Shown piece by piece: positions 52,879 to 64,000 of a stretch of DNA of 64,000 bases (position 1 is its first letter; each line of letters opens with the position of its first letter). The position numbers and the translations under genes are program-made. Under the pieces are notes generated by a model that saw nothing but the letters and a program-made list of their open reading frames with translations, was not told the origin of the DNA and ran no database searches. The DNA is from Phaeosaccion multiseriatum (Eukaryota; Ochrophyta, other classes), in assembly GCA_965112735.1 (NCBI GenBank), contig OZ218963.1, positions 2,852,001-2,916,000 of the forward strand, read 5' to 3'.

Positions 52879-55800
52879 ATGACGCCTCCGATGGGACCAT
52901 ACACTCCCACACAGCTGCAGCAGCTGTTGTTGCTCCTGCTGCCGCTTGCGGGGCTCATCGGCTTTGCCCACACCCTCCAGCTCTCGGTCTCCCCCTCCCA
53001 CAGCAAGGGTGCTTCTTCTAGTAGGCCGAGCGGAGATGCAGGAGCCGCTTCACACTGGGTTGGGACCGGACTCAGTGGCTCCGTCTCAGGAAGGGCTGGG
53101 CGTGGGGGTAGGGAGTCTCTACAGATGCTGCAGCAGGGCGGCAGCGGAAGGAGAGAGAGGAAGTGGGCGCGGGGGGAATGGCTTCCCCAGAAGCAGCACG
53201 AGGCGGCGGATGTTGCTGCTGCTGCTCGGGCGAGGAGAACGAGACTGGCAGGGGAGGCGAATGGGCTCGTGCAGGGGCTCAAGGGTCTGATGAGGTGAGA
53301 CAAACAAACGTGCCGGTCTCCTGTCCGTCCGTGGTCGGCGAAAATCCCGGCTTCGTATCCAGGGGAGGGACGGGTTCTAAAGAAACAGACAGAGGGAGTG
53401 CGACTGGGCATGAGTTCGAAAGTCTGCGAAGGGAGGATGCGAATGGGCAGGGCTGGATGGGCTTCCAAAGAGGAGGTTGGAGTGTGGCGGAGGGGGGGCA
53501 GGAGGAAGGCAAGGAGGTGAATATATGAAGCGAGGGACATGGACTCTGGAGATGCAGCGTGACTGGGATAGCAGGGTATGGCATTAAACGCTGAACACGA
53601 TCGCTGATCGCACACCACCCTCTCAATTGTTTCACCCTGCTTGTTTGCTTTCCACTACTGTGCACCGCACGCAACACGCCCGATCGCACGCACGCCCTGT
53701 AGAGGTCGCAGCGACCGTATAGTAGATCCGCAGGTAACGACCCCCTCGGATGTGAGCAGCTTGCCGACCTTGCAGGCGATGAAGCAGGCGATGGAGCAGG
53801 GCGGAGACAGTACCGCCTCCCTGCTGGATGTACCGCTCCCTGAGCACCCTAACATCAAGTTCGGGCAACTCGACAACGGCCTGAGGTGAGTAGAGTAGAG
53901 TAAAAGGAGGTATGTCTGTCTGTCCATAGAGGGGTTTGCTTGAGGAGGAGGAGGAGGAGGAGGAGGAGGAGGAGGCATGCAGGCTGTTTGTTTGCGTTAT
54001 GGCGTTCAGAATATAGAGGGAAGGGCTCTTGTTTGCAAAGCCTCCCTCCCCTTGCGGGGGGATGGAGCTTTGGAGCATGCCCTTTGGCTAGAGAGCTTGG
54101 AGCTGCTTACTGTTTGTTGCTTGGCCGCCATGTGCAATCAGTTCGCGGCACACACATTAACTGCACATTGAATGCTGTCCACATGTTGAACAGGTACATC
54201 ATCCTCCCCAACCAGTCGCCCCCTCAGCGCTTCGACGCCCACCTGGAGGTCTTCACGGGATCGTCCGACGAGTTGGAGCACGAGCAGGTGTGTGTGTGCG
54301 TGGTGTCCGTCCTTTGGAATAGGACTTTTACTACTGCAACTGCTCTGCTTGCTGCTCTTCTTGTGTGCCGCCGCTGCTCTACCCACCGCCTTTCGCTGCC
54401 CTTCGCTGGCCTGATCACCGGTTATTCTCCCCATCTCTTTCCATCACATGCTCCCCACTGAAACTGCTTGTCTATTTGTGGTGTAGGGTATGGCGCACCT
54501 CACGGAGCACGTGGCCTACATGGGCAGCAAGAAGAGGGAGAAGTTATTTGGCACGGGCAGTCAGACCAACGCTTACACGGTGCGTTCTTTTCCATTCTTA
54601 GCTGTAGCTGTGCCTGTAGCTGTAGCTATGCCTGGGATGGAGTGAGCGTGAGAGTGATGAGGGTGCGAGTGAGGGTGAGCCCCTCCCTCCTCCCTCCCGT
54701 TCACGCCATGCGGTGGCTATGAGTGGGGCCTTTCCACAAGTCGTGCGTCGGGAAATGACGGGGAGGGAGGGAGGGAGGAAGGGAGGGAGTGAGAAACCTA
54801 ACCACTTGAGACGAGTTGAAGTGTGTGTGTGTGTGTACCTCTCGTTGGAGGAAGGGAGTGTATCTCACGTGGAGGGAGCGTCGGAGGACACAGAAGGAGC
54901 CGAGCCGGGGCATCCCGATGGGGCGCTCCAGGGGCCTGTTGGCACATGGCAGGCCCTACCTTATACGTCACACTCTCCTGCTCTCCTGCTCTCCTGCTCA
55001 TCGGAACCCTCTTCAATGGAATGAATCTTCCTGAGTGCTCTAATGCTTCCTGTCTTCTTTCTACTCCCTTCTCCCTCCCCTTGTCTGTCTACCCTTTACC
55101 TTCTCACCCTACTCCATTCTCTGTTTCGTAGGATTTCCACCATACCGTCTTCTTCGCCAACGGTCCTCTGAGCTCCCCCCCTGCGTGGGGCCGGCAAGAG
55201 AGCCAATTGCCAAGAGCGTTAGACGCTCTCTGTGACGTGAGTGCGTACACTATGCCTCTATGCCTCTATGCCTCTAACATGTCTGTCGCACCCGCCCCCC
55301 CGCCCCAGGCCCCCCTCTGCTGCTCTTGACGACAATGCCAGTGCCCTGTCCATCTGATTCCGTCTTGAGTTGCTCTCTTGACCGTTTTTGTCCTCCCCTT
55401 TCTGCCATGTGTGTTGGTCGTATACGTACGCCATCTGCTCCACTCCACTCCTCTCCTCAGGTCCTGGAAGCCAAGATTGAGAAGAGCCGCTTGGAGAAGG
55501 AGCGAGCTGCCGTGCTATCTGAGAAGGATATGGTCAACAACATGGACTACCGAGTGGAGTGCGAGCTTCTCGGCAAGCTGCATGCAGAGAACATGCTGTC
55601 GAGAAGGTTCCCTATTGGAAAGGAGGAGCTCATCCGAGTGAGTGTTGAGTTTTGAGGTTTTAGGTTTGTTTGGGAGTTACTGCCGTGCAGGTTGTGGTTC
55701 TGCTTCGCTTGCCAACCTTACCCTTCTGTCAGCAGCGATACTTGCTTCCCTTGACCAATCAAAACTTCCCCTCTACGGCCAGTCGCCTCGGCGTGGCATT

Positions 55801-58800
55801 TCCGTTACTTACTTACTCACTCACTCACGCACTCCCCACCCTTCGTTTTTGGTTTGATGTTTGCAGGCATGGACTCCTGAGGACTTGAAGGCGTTTCACC
55901 GCAAGCACTACCGTCCGTCCAACGCCATTGTGTACGTTGTCGGAGACGTTGATGTGAAGGAGACCGAGAGTCTTCTGTGGCAGGTGAGGAGCACAAGTGA
56001 GGAGCACAAGGCGTTCGGAGAGGGGACATGTGCTTGGTTGATGGGGACAAGAAGGATGAGAGGTCTGGTGGAGTGAATCAATGCAGGTTACACAAAGACT
56101 TTCGCCTCCTTTCTTTACACCCTCTGAGTCATCCTCTCTCTTCAGCCGTCCCCATGACCGACTGTCCGCCCAGCCATCCATCCACCCAAGCGTACCCCCC
56201 TCTCCCCCTTCACCTTGTCTCCCCCGCTGCTCCCCCGCCCCCCCCCCAACCCCCTGTGGCGCCCTCCACCCCCTCCCCCCACCCCTTTCGTGCATGTGTA
56301 GACGTTTGGGCACTTGGAGGACCCGAAGGACGCAGGGCCGGCGGGGCCAGTCACGCTCAAGAACCTTTGTAAGCACTTCCCCGCCATTACACACGTGTGG
56401 AGCCTCGCTGAAGATGTGAGTCAATGAACACACACACACACACACAGAGTTGAAGTGTTGGTGCACTCCATCCACAGGGAGCAGGTGTTGTCGATGTTGG
56501 CGGGTGGGAGGAAGGGTGAGGGTGATGGCACATCCGTGATGGCACATCCCTTTGAGACTCCAAAGAGAGCGAGCAGAGAGTAGATGGATCACACGCGCTC
56601 CGCCGTTCGCTTTTGTCTTACGGCGCGGAGAGGTTGGCGCGTCTTGTGTGTGTTTGATCAAAGAGTGTCGTGCCTTGCTGTGCTGTGTTTGCAGGGCCTT
56701 GTTTCGCTTTTGAGTGTGTAATGGTTTGTCTCTCTCCTGTCTCATTACTCACTCACTCACTCATTTACTCACTCACTCACTCACTCACCCACTCACTCGC
56801 CCGCTCTCTTGTAACTTTGTGACTCACCCTGTGAGCAGGAGGATAAACGCAAGGGTGTGCCTCCCAACATGGAGGAGTATCTCAAGCTGCCCGTCATGGA
56901 GGCCAAGGACGGCAAAGATCTGCGCGTGCCCGCCATCTTCACACACGAGAATCTACAGGTAGGAGGGGACAAGGAAGAGGGGGTTACACGTTCGCAAGGT
57001 CGGATGGTACTAAATGGCCGCTGTCTTGTGTCTGTTTGATTCGTCTCTTTTCTTCGTAAAATGCCTCCCACTCTTCCCTTTCGGCTTTAAAGAGGCAGCT
57101 GAGAAGGTTTGAAAACGGCCTGCTTGCCTCCTGAACCCCCCCCCCCCGTTCTTGTCTGTTTTGGAATCGATCTCTTCCTCCGAACGACCCCACACCCTTC
57201 CTTGCCTGCTGCAGTGCTTCTCCCTTCACATCTTCGCAAAGAAATGTATCGAACCGGTGACCGACCTTGCCAGTTACCGCCGTTCAGTGATGCGGCGAAT
57301 AGCGGTGGCTGCCCTGGGTATCCGCCTGTCCGTCAACGCACGCACAGACGCGCCCTTCACCATGATGGAGTTCAATCACTTGGACTCGGCAAGAGAGGTG
57401 AGACGAGCAAGTAGAAGAAAGGAGGGAGGGAGGGAGGGAAGAAATAGGTGCAGACCAGGCGAAAGCCGACCGGTCGTCGAAGAGTGACACGCAAGCTCTT
57501 CAGAGGGGAGGAGGGGAGCACTGCGGAACCTCTGGTTGGTCAAGTCAGTGCTCTCTGTCTCTTCTCTTCATGACTTGCGCCCCCTCTGCGCTGCCCACTC
57601 GTCCGTCTTCCGTCTTGTCTCCACCCCCCCATGCGTTCCACCGCCACCATGTCGCACACACCCCTCCCCTCTGGACTCTTTTTTGTGTGTTAGGGTTGCG
57701 CTGTGTGCTATGTCGACATGACGGCGGAGATTGGGCAGTGGAGGGAGGCGACGAAGCTCGCAGTCAAGGAGGTCCGGCGCCTGGGCATCTACGGCCTCAC
57801 GCAGAGTGAGCTTGACAGGTGAGCAGAGGGTGAGACAGCAGCAGACCTTTCCCTCCCTCCTTGTCCTCCCCTTCCTCCCTCCCTCCTTTTTTTTTTCTTC
57901 CTCCCCTCCTTTCTTACTAAGGAGGACTGCCGCAGCAAGCACAGCGTTTGGTGTCTCTCTTTCGGCTGGGTTTTGTTGCTTCAAGCTGTGTATTCACGTT
58001 GCAGTCGGTGCTCTGCTGCCATCGTTCTCTCTTGCTGGGGTGCTGCTGCAGGCTCTCGGCTGCGTTGCTAACTGATAACGAGCAACTGGCGATGCAGGGA
58101 GATCACATCTCCAATGGGGAACAGGTGCGGTCCTGCTGAGGTGTCCTATTGCACATAGTTCCCTTCCTTCCTTCCTTCCTTCCTTCCTTCATTCCTTTGA
58201 ACCTCCTCCCGTCTGCCTGTCAGTCTGTCTGCCTGTCAGTCCGCTCGCCTTGCCTCGCGCCGCCTCTCTTTCCCTCCCCCCCCCCCTCCAGTCCTTCGCT
58301 CTTGGGTCTGTGAACGCCTCAGATCTGCAATATTATATATCACACCCACCGTCCTAATGCAATATCGTTACCAATACCATTACAACTGTCGCAACTGCCG
58401 TTACAATGCCGTTACACAGCTGAGCTTCCTCATGGAGATGGTGTCGAGTCAGCACACCTTTATGGACACGAGGCAAACGTACGAGGCCAGCAGGCTGGCG
58501 GTGGAGAGCTTCACCTTGGAGGAGGTCAACGAGGTGAGGCGGGGAGGCAGATAGTGAGAGCAGCAGGGCACGCAGAGACTGGCAGGCAGGCTGGCAGGCA
58601 GTGAGAGGCAGGTGGTGTGCCGGGATGGGTGGATGCTGGCTTGGTTTGGGTTTGCTGCATCAGTGACTCATCTCGGGAACAAGATTCCAGGAGTCAGGCA
58701 GTTCCGTGCGTGGGATTGAACTGAGCTGTGCTCTGTTTGAGAGGGAGTGGGAGAGGGCGGGGAGCTCAAGAGGACTCACGTTGTGGATCGACCCATCTCA

Positions 58801-61800
58801 GCGCTCACGCCTCTCTTCCACTCTTCTCTCTTCCTCTCCCTCTCTCTCTTCCTCTCCCTCTTGTTGCTTGCGCAGGTGGCTGCAGAGATGTGCGAGCATT
58901 TGACCCACTTTGGAAAGCCCGGTGCACCCCAACCCTCAACCATCATGGCTTGTGTGCCGAGTGAGAAGGCGCAGCAGGCTGCTCTCGAGAAGGTCAGGGA
59001 GGGGTCAGACAGCAAGGCTCCTTCTGCCATCACCGTGACCGAACAGGACCTTCTCGATGCCGTCCAAGAGGCGGTAGAGGAGGAGGTGAAGCCTCCCTCG
59101 GACATTGAGGTGGGTTACTGTATTGCCATCCATTACTAAACGCACCCATCTATTGCCATCTCTTTCTAGACCCCCTCCCACTACCGCTCATCCCCACACG
59201 CCCTCCCTAATACTCCCGTCCACTCCCCGAAGGTGCCTATGAGCTTCTACAGCCCGGACGAGCTCCAGCAGCTGATCACCAAGTACAACCCTCATTGGGT
59301 GCCCTTTGTGGACAAGGAGACGGCACGCAAGTCTCGCGTGGAGGGTCAGCCTGAGCCCACACCCGAGCTCATGGCCAAAGACGAGAGCACTCAGGTGGTG
59401 CAACGCAAGCTCTCCAACGGCATTAGCGTCAACATCAAGTCTTCGCCCTATGAGATTCAGAAGGGGTACATGCGCGTTGTCGTGCCCGGTAAGAACGAGG
59501 AGATGGCAGGAGAAGGAGGAGGGGGAGGAAGAGGAGGTGGACGACGACGACGACGAGGACGACGATGAGGAAGACGAGGAGGGGGGGGAGGCGTGAGGAA
59601 TGGTTGCAGGTGGCAGGGGCACTAGTTGTGAGAAGAGCTATTGATCGCGTGGAGGATGGGGGAAGGGGGAAGGTGCGCTCTGCTGCTGGTTGTCATGTTT
59701 CCCTCGAACATGTTCAGCAGAGTTTTTGCTGGCCTGCCTCCCTCCTCCTGACGCCCAACTCATCACTCTTTCTCTCTCTGATGCTTGCTTGCTTGCCTCC
59801 ATCCGTCTCCTGCTGTCCTCCTCTCTTCTCTCTCTCTCCTCTGCTCTCCTCTCTGCTATGTACCAGGGGGGCGATACCTCGAGAACATCTTCGGTAGCGG
59901 GGCGGTGGCACTGGGGGCCCGCGCCATGCAAGAAGGCGGGGCGTTCGGCAAGTTCGAGAGAGAGCAAGTGGAGCTGTTCTGCATCGACCATTTGCTCATG
60001 GTCACTATAGACACCAATGAGGTAAGTAAAGTAGACGGGAAATGCAAATGCGTGCAAACAGCGGAGAGGGAAGGCGGGCGAATATGCAAGCAAAGGAGGC
60101 AAAAAGATTTCGCTCTTCCCCTTGCATCGTCCAAATGGTTCCCCATTTCCACACACTGATTTTTGCGCTTTCGCTTGCTTCCCTTCACATCACGCGTCTC
60201 AATGCTGCATCATCTGTTGCCATCTCTGCCCCACCCCCCCCTTCAGGATTTCTTGCACCTGGACTTCACCTTCCCCACCAACAAGATTCACGAGATCGAC
60301 AGAGAGGACAGAGAGGGGCTCTTGCCAGAGGAGGAAAGCGAAGACGAAGACACGTTGACAGGCATGGAGGCAGCCTTCCAGGTGTGCAGTTAGTTCAGTT
60401 AGTTGCTACTTGGTGGGAATAAAGAAGCCACTCGATCCATCCATCCCGTATGGTCACGCACTCACTGACCAGCCACGATCCGTAGTCACACGCTCTCACA
60501 CTCACATACTCCGCCCACCACCGTGCTCTGCTCGTCCTTTCCTTTTAACCTACTGCTCCGACGGCGGTTTGCGTTTCAGCTCATGAATGCGGTGCTGACG
60601 GGCATCGAGTGGGAGGAGGATGCGCTGAACAGAGCCCGGCGAGGCATGTACCAAAACAACGAGTTCACGCTCAAGTCTCTCGAGGCCACGTCCTGCCAAC
60701 AGCTCATGAACAGGGTACGTTACTTACATACATATGTATTTACTCAACGTGTATGTGTAAAGGATATGCACTACTTAGGGGATTTGTGCTGCGGCAGAGC
60801 CGTTGGTGATAAACGTTTTTTTTTTTTTTATCATGCTGATTGCGATACGCACTCCTTACGTACTCCTTACGCGGCTCCGTCTGTGCACCGGTACTGCCCC
60901 CCCCCCCCTCCTCCTCCCCCTCCCCTCTCTGTGCTGGGCATTACTGCACAGATGTCCGGCGGCGACGAGCGTTTCGTGTGCGTGCCTCGCGAGGTGGTGA
61001 GTGGCGTGACTCTGGAGCAGGCCAGACACAGCATCGAGGCGCAGCTCACCACAGACCTCATGGAGATATCGCTGGTGGGGGACTTTGAGGTGCCGGAGGT
61101 GGAGGACCTCATCCTTAAGGTACGCAGCAGTTGATGATACAGCGACAGCAGTGACAGCAGTTGATTATAGACTGGTGATACAGTGACAACGGTGATACAG
61201 CAGCAGTAAGCAGTTGGTGATCACGTAACGGCAGTGACAGTAGCAAATTAAGGTTCGAAGTGATGATGCTGACTGACCCGGACCCCCGCCCGCCTCTGTC
61301 CGCCGCTGTCTCCGCCTGCGTGGCACCCATCCCCTCTCCCCCCTCGCACCCCCTTCTCTATCTCTCTGTCCCTTCTTTCTCCCTCTCTCCTGCCTGTCCC
61401 TCTCCGTCCTTCTCTGTCTCTCTCTGTCCTTGTCTCTCTCTTTCTCCCTCTCTCCCTCTCTCTGACTCTGTCTCTGAGTAGTACCTCGGTACTATTCCGC
61501 CCAGCGTGAGGGCCCCGGAGCTCATGCCCGGCAAGGAGAAGATCCCCCAAGCCAAGGTTCGTTACGTTGGGAACCCAAGCCCAAAGCTTCAAAGCTTCAA
61601 CATGACACTCAGTTGCAGACTCTGGTTGCAAAGGAAACCATGCTCGTCCTCCTGGGTTGGGAAACCGAAACTGAACGGCGAAAAGCGACAACCAACTCTA
61701 CCCCCCCCCCCCCCGCCCGCCCCTCCGCCGTGCACTTGCGTCAGGACCCTGCTTCGAGGCACCTGGCTGTTCACTTACTGGACAGTGATGAGCGCGCGGT

Positions 61801-63264
61801 GGCCTACGTGGCCGGAAGTATCCCCAACCGTTGGGGACTGACGGAGGAAGGGGTGGACGTGGGGGAGGAGCTGATCAAGGAGGTGCGTACGTAGCGATAC
61901 GTAACGATTGCTCGTACATGAGAGCATGATGGGGCTGGGGTGGGGTGGGGCTTGCTGATCAAGGTTGTTACATTTACATCAAGCACCAACCCCCGGAAGC
62001 GCTATACCAAGTACAAGTAGTAGTAGCTGGGGAGGGGTGGCCGGTGCAGGCCGATTCCTCTTGTGGGGCAAAGGTTGCTAGAAGATGATATGGTGTTAGA
62101 CGAGCGTTTCACTTGGGGCAAAACGTGTGTTCAGATGAGGGAAGATTCGTGTGTCGACACACCATCTTCGCACGCACTCGTTAACGCCCCCGCCCTCGCC
62201 CCCCCCGCGCCCCTCACCCCCTCCAAACACACACAAACACACACACGCACGCACAGGCACGAACACGCCGAGTGAAGGAAGACCCTCTCCGATCGCACCC
62301 CATGTTCGCCTCTGCCGTGCTGTCAGTGTTCCGGGAGGCAGTCAACCGACGGCTCTTCTCCGTTGTGCGTGAGCAGAAGCGTCTCACCTACGATGCGAAC
62401 CTCAACCTCACGAGCTTTGAGCGCCTTTTGGGCAGTTGGTACCTCATTACTGTAACGGCCAACCCCGAGAATAAGGAGAAGGCGTTGCAGGCGTGCAAGG
62501 ATATTATGGAGTCGTTAACAACAACCTTCCCCATTACCAACGACAATGTGGAGAGCACCAAGCGAGTGCTCATCAATCGACAGGAGAATGACGTGAGGAA
62601 TAACTTCTTTTGGGGAGAGCAGATGAGCGGCATTCAGATGGACTGCATACCCAACAAGGATATCAGCTGCCTTAGGGATTACCCTCACGTTGTCAACAGG
62701 TTAGTGTGTATGTATGTGTGGCCAGAGGGGGGGAGGCGCCGGAATGGGAATGTTTTTGTTTAAAGGCTCGTTGCGCCTGCCTGTACGTGCACCTCCTCCC
62801 TCTCTCTCTCTCTCCCCTTGCAGCTAGCAAGCCATACCCTCTCCCTTCTTCTCTCTTGCCATACCCTCTCGGTTGACTTGAGCTCTGAATAGGGCGTGAT
62901 CTTGTGACCTTTGCGCCCTCTTGGGCTGCTTTGCCTCCCACTCTCTCGCCCACCCCTCCAAACTCCGCAACCCCACCTCGACCCTCACCCCCACTCCCTC
63001 TCTCTCCTTCTCCTCGTGCTGCTGCTCTGCTTTGCTTGTCCGCTCTCTCTGTATGTGTGTTTTTGCCCCTCTTGCTTTCACTCTTACTTACGTAGTGTGA
63101 CGAAGGAGGATATTCAAGTGCTGATGAAATACATCACCTCCGAGCCGAATGAAGTGTTCACATGCATTGGTACCAGTGGCGGGCTGGAGAGGGAGGATGA
63201 TGATGTTGCCCCGTCAACCGTGGGCTTCCGAACGGGAGGGAGCACTATGACGCTGATGCATTAG
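52879..63264 (+). CDS. SPP: Chloroplast stromal processing peptidase (M16 metalloprotease)
   Basis: Twenty-three exons: 52879-53294, 53703-53885, 54194-54287, 54487-54579, 55132-55236, 55461-55637, 55867-55983, 56302-56415, 56839-56958, 57215-57397, 57694-57818, 58052-58124, 58420-58533, 58876-59109, 59233-59488, 59867-60021, 60247-60381, 60580-60714, 60952-61119, 61482-61556, 61745-61882, 62257-62699 and 63096-63264. Phases close to 1273 aa, near the 1265 of Arabidopsis SPP. Exon 4 has the inverted zinc motif in GMAHLTEHVAYMGSKKREK (HLTEH at 235-239). DFHHTVFF, EKERAAVLSEKD (third ligand region), YRVECELLGKLHAENMLSRR, FPIGKEELI and FHRKHYRPSNAIVYVVGDVD match plant SPP closely. The C-terminal M16 halves follow (FREAVNRRLFSVVREQKRLTYDANL). 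It removes transit peptides from imported plastid proteins. The first exon (QLQQLLLLLLPLAGLIGFAH, then a Ser/Arg/Ala-rich stretch) fits a bipartite leader for a secondary plastid. Confidence 0.93.
61130..61225. repeat. Imperfect CAGTTGGTGATACAGC repeats in SPP intron 19
   Basis: Units such as CAGCAGTTGATGATACAGCG and GTGATACAGCAGCAGTAAGC recur four to five times. Similar wording occurs at 1325-1395 (CAGTTGGTGATATAGCAG). Confidence 0.6.
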
Positions 63265-64000
63265 ACGCATTTGAATTAGGCCCCCTCTTGTACGTTCTAT
63301 TTATATATAACACCTTCTCTTCGCACAAAGTAGAGATGAAAGTGGGATGCTGCTGCGTGCTGCTCTATGTGGTTGGAGGATTCCACACGGGCAGAAGGCC
63401 GGGCCATGGAGCGATGTGTATCCAAATGTCTATATCTCTCACAGCTATGTTCTGTTCTCGTACCACCACCAGACCAACACAATTGTGCCCCTCGGCCAAC
63501 AGCTTTTGAGCTTCCTGTCGTCGTTGGCGTGGCCACCAGTCACCAGTGGTCCCGCTCCTTGCCCTGACCACCTTTGGGCTCTGCAAAGCTTTGGAGAGGG
63601 ACACTTGCTGACGCCGCGGGCCGGCCGATTCCTCCTCAGTCGACCCCTGACACACTATCCGCTATCCGCTATCGCCGGCGCCAGCCGGCGCGCTATCCGC
63701 TATCGGCCGGCGCCAGCCGGCGCGCTATCCGCTATCGGCCGGCGCCAGCCGGCACGCTATCCGCTATCGGCCCCCGGGGGCGCCGATAGCGCGCTATCGA
63801 GAATGTGGGCGATAGTGTGTCAGGGGTCGACCTCAGGGGTACTAAAAACTAGAAATTTCAATTTCACAGTAAAGAAACACAAGCTGCATGCCCAGGGCAA
63901 CGGCCTCGACTCGTCCCTCTGCGACAAACCCCCGTCCCGTGGAAGGGAGTCCCAATCACGAAATGTTACAAGGACCCAAAGTTTTTGTTGCGCTCCCGTT
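63265..64000. other. Region downstream of SPP with a foldback element
   Basis: Contains the SPP 3' UTR, unique sequence, the foldback element at 63640-63830 and 170 bp of unremarkable sequence to the window edge. No gene supportable. Confidence 0.6.
63640..63830. mobile_element. Foldback element of the CCCCTGAC family, 191 bp, with flanking duplication
   Basis: Ends TCGACCCCTGACACACTATC and GATAGTGTGTCAGGGGTCGA are perfect inverted copies (20 nt). The interior is three tandem CGCTATCCGCTATCGGCCGG CGCCAGCCGG units. The right arm shares CGAGAATGTGGGCGATAG with the element at 7038-7152. CCTCAG sits directly on both outer sides (63634-63639 and 63831-63836), a likely 6-bp target-site duplication. 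Confidence 0.88.

Overview
This is nuclear DNA from a eukaryote, most likely a photosynthetic stramenopile (a eustigmatophyte such as Nannochloropsis/Microchloropsis or a relative is my best guess; the species is not proven). The genes have many short GT-AG introns and are packed on both strands, and microsatellites are abundant. Two predicted proteins carry N-termini that fit import into a complex plastid: a stromal processing peptidase that starts with a secretory signal, and a glutathione-peroxidase-like protein with an ER-type signal, an AF|SSP junction and a later twin-arginine motif. CDS models were built by hand from splice sites, reading phase and family motifs. Unless an entry says otherwise, exon phases close to a single stop.

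Layout. 1-679: 3' end of a CAMK-type protein kinase (+). 680-2959: no gene; a roughly 500-bp (CCCT)n tract and a CCTAGG-rich palindrome. 2960-6579: membrane-anchored protein with three GH16 glucanase domains (+). 7438-8040: exosome cap subunit CSL4 (+). 9295-12765: class I histone deacetylase (+). 13749-15576: CgeB-like glycosyltransferase (-). 15668-17325: CIA1, cytosolic Fe-S assembly (+). 17537-18019: prefoldin subunit 5 (+). 18195-20823: ATG16 (-). 21100-21961: ARL8 GTPase (+). 22240-23292: sulfotransferase-like ORF broken by one in-frame stop (-). 23736-25502: GPx-like protein without the peroxidatic Cys (-). 25612-27072: acidic protein of unknown function (+). 27198-28705: three large palindromic elements. 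28834-32550: beta-helix plus multi-TM membrane protein (+). 32755-36055: NOL9/GRC3 polynucleotide kinase (-). 36165-39939: DUF924 fused to a TilS-like PP-loop ATPase (+). 40461-52707: giant armadillo-repeat protein with 17 exons (-). 52879-63264: chloroplast stromal processing peptidase with 23 exons (+). 63265-64000: no gene; a foldback element.

Most genes are housekeeping and do not form a pathway. They cover RNA processing (CSL4, NOL9, TilS-like), chromatin (HDAC), Fe-S maturation (CIA1), folding (prefoldin), autophagy and lysosome traffic (ATG16, ARL8), and plastid biogenesis (SPP, GPx-like). Five neighbouring pairs are head to head with only 91-276 bp between start codons, so shared bidirectional promoters look common.

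The least explained content is a set of foldback elements. Several share CCCTGAC...GTCAGGG ends but differ in arm sequence. Two large tandem palindromes are built from repeated GGGCGTCAAA-type units. Other points worth a second look are the DUF924-TilS fusion, the GH16 triplet with an inactivated middle domain, and the Cys-less lumen-targeted GPx homologue.
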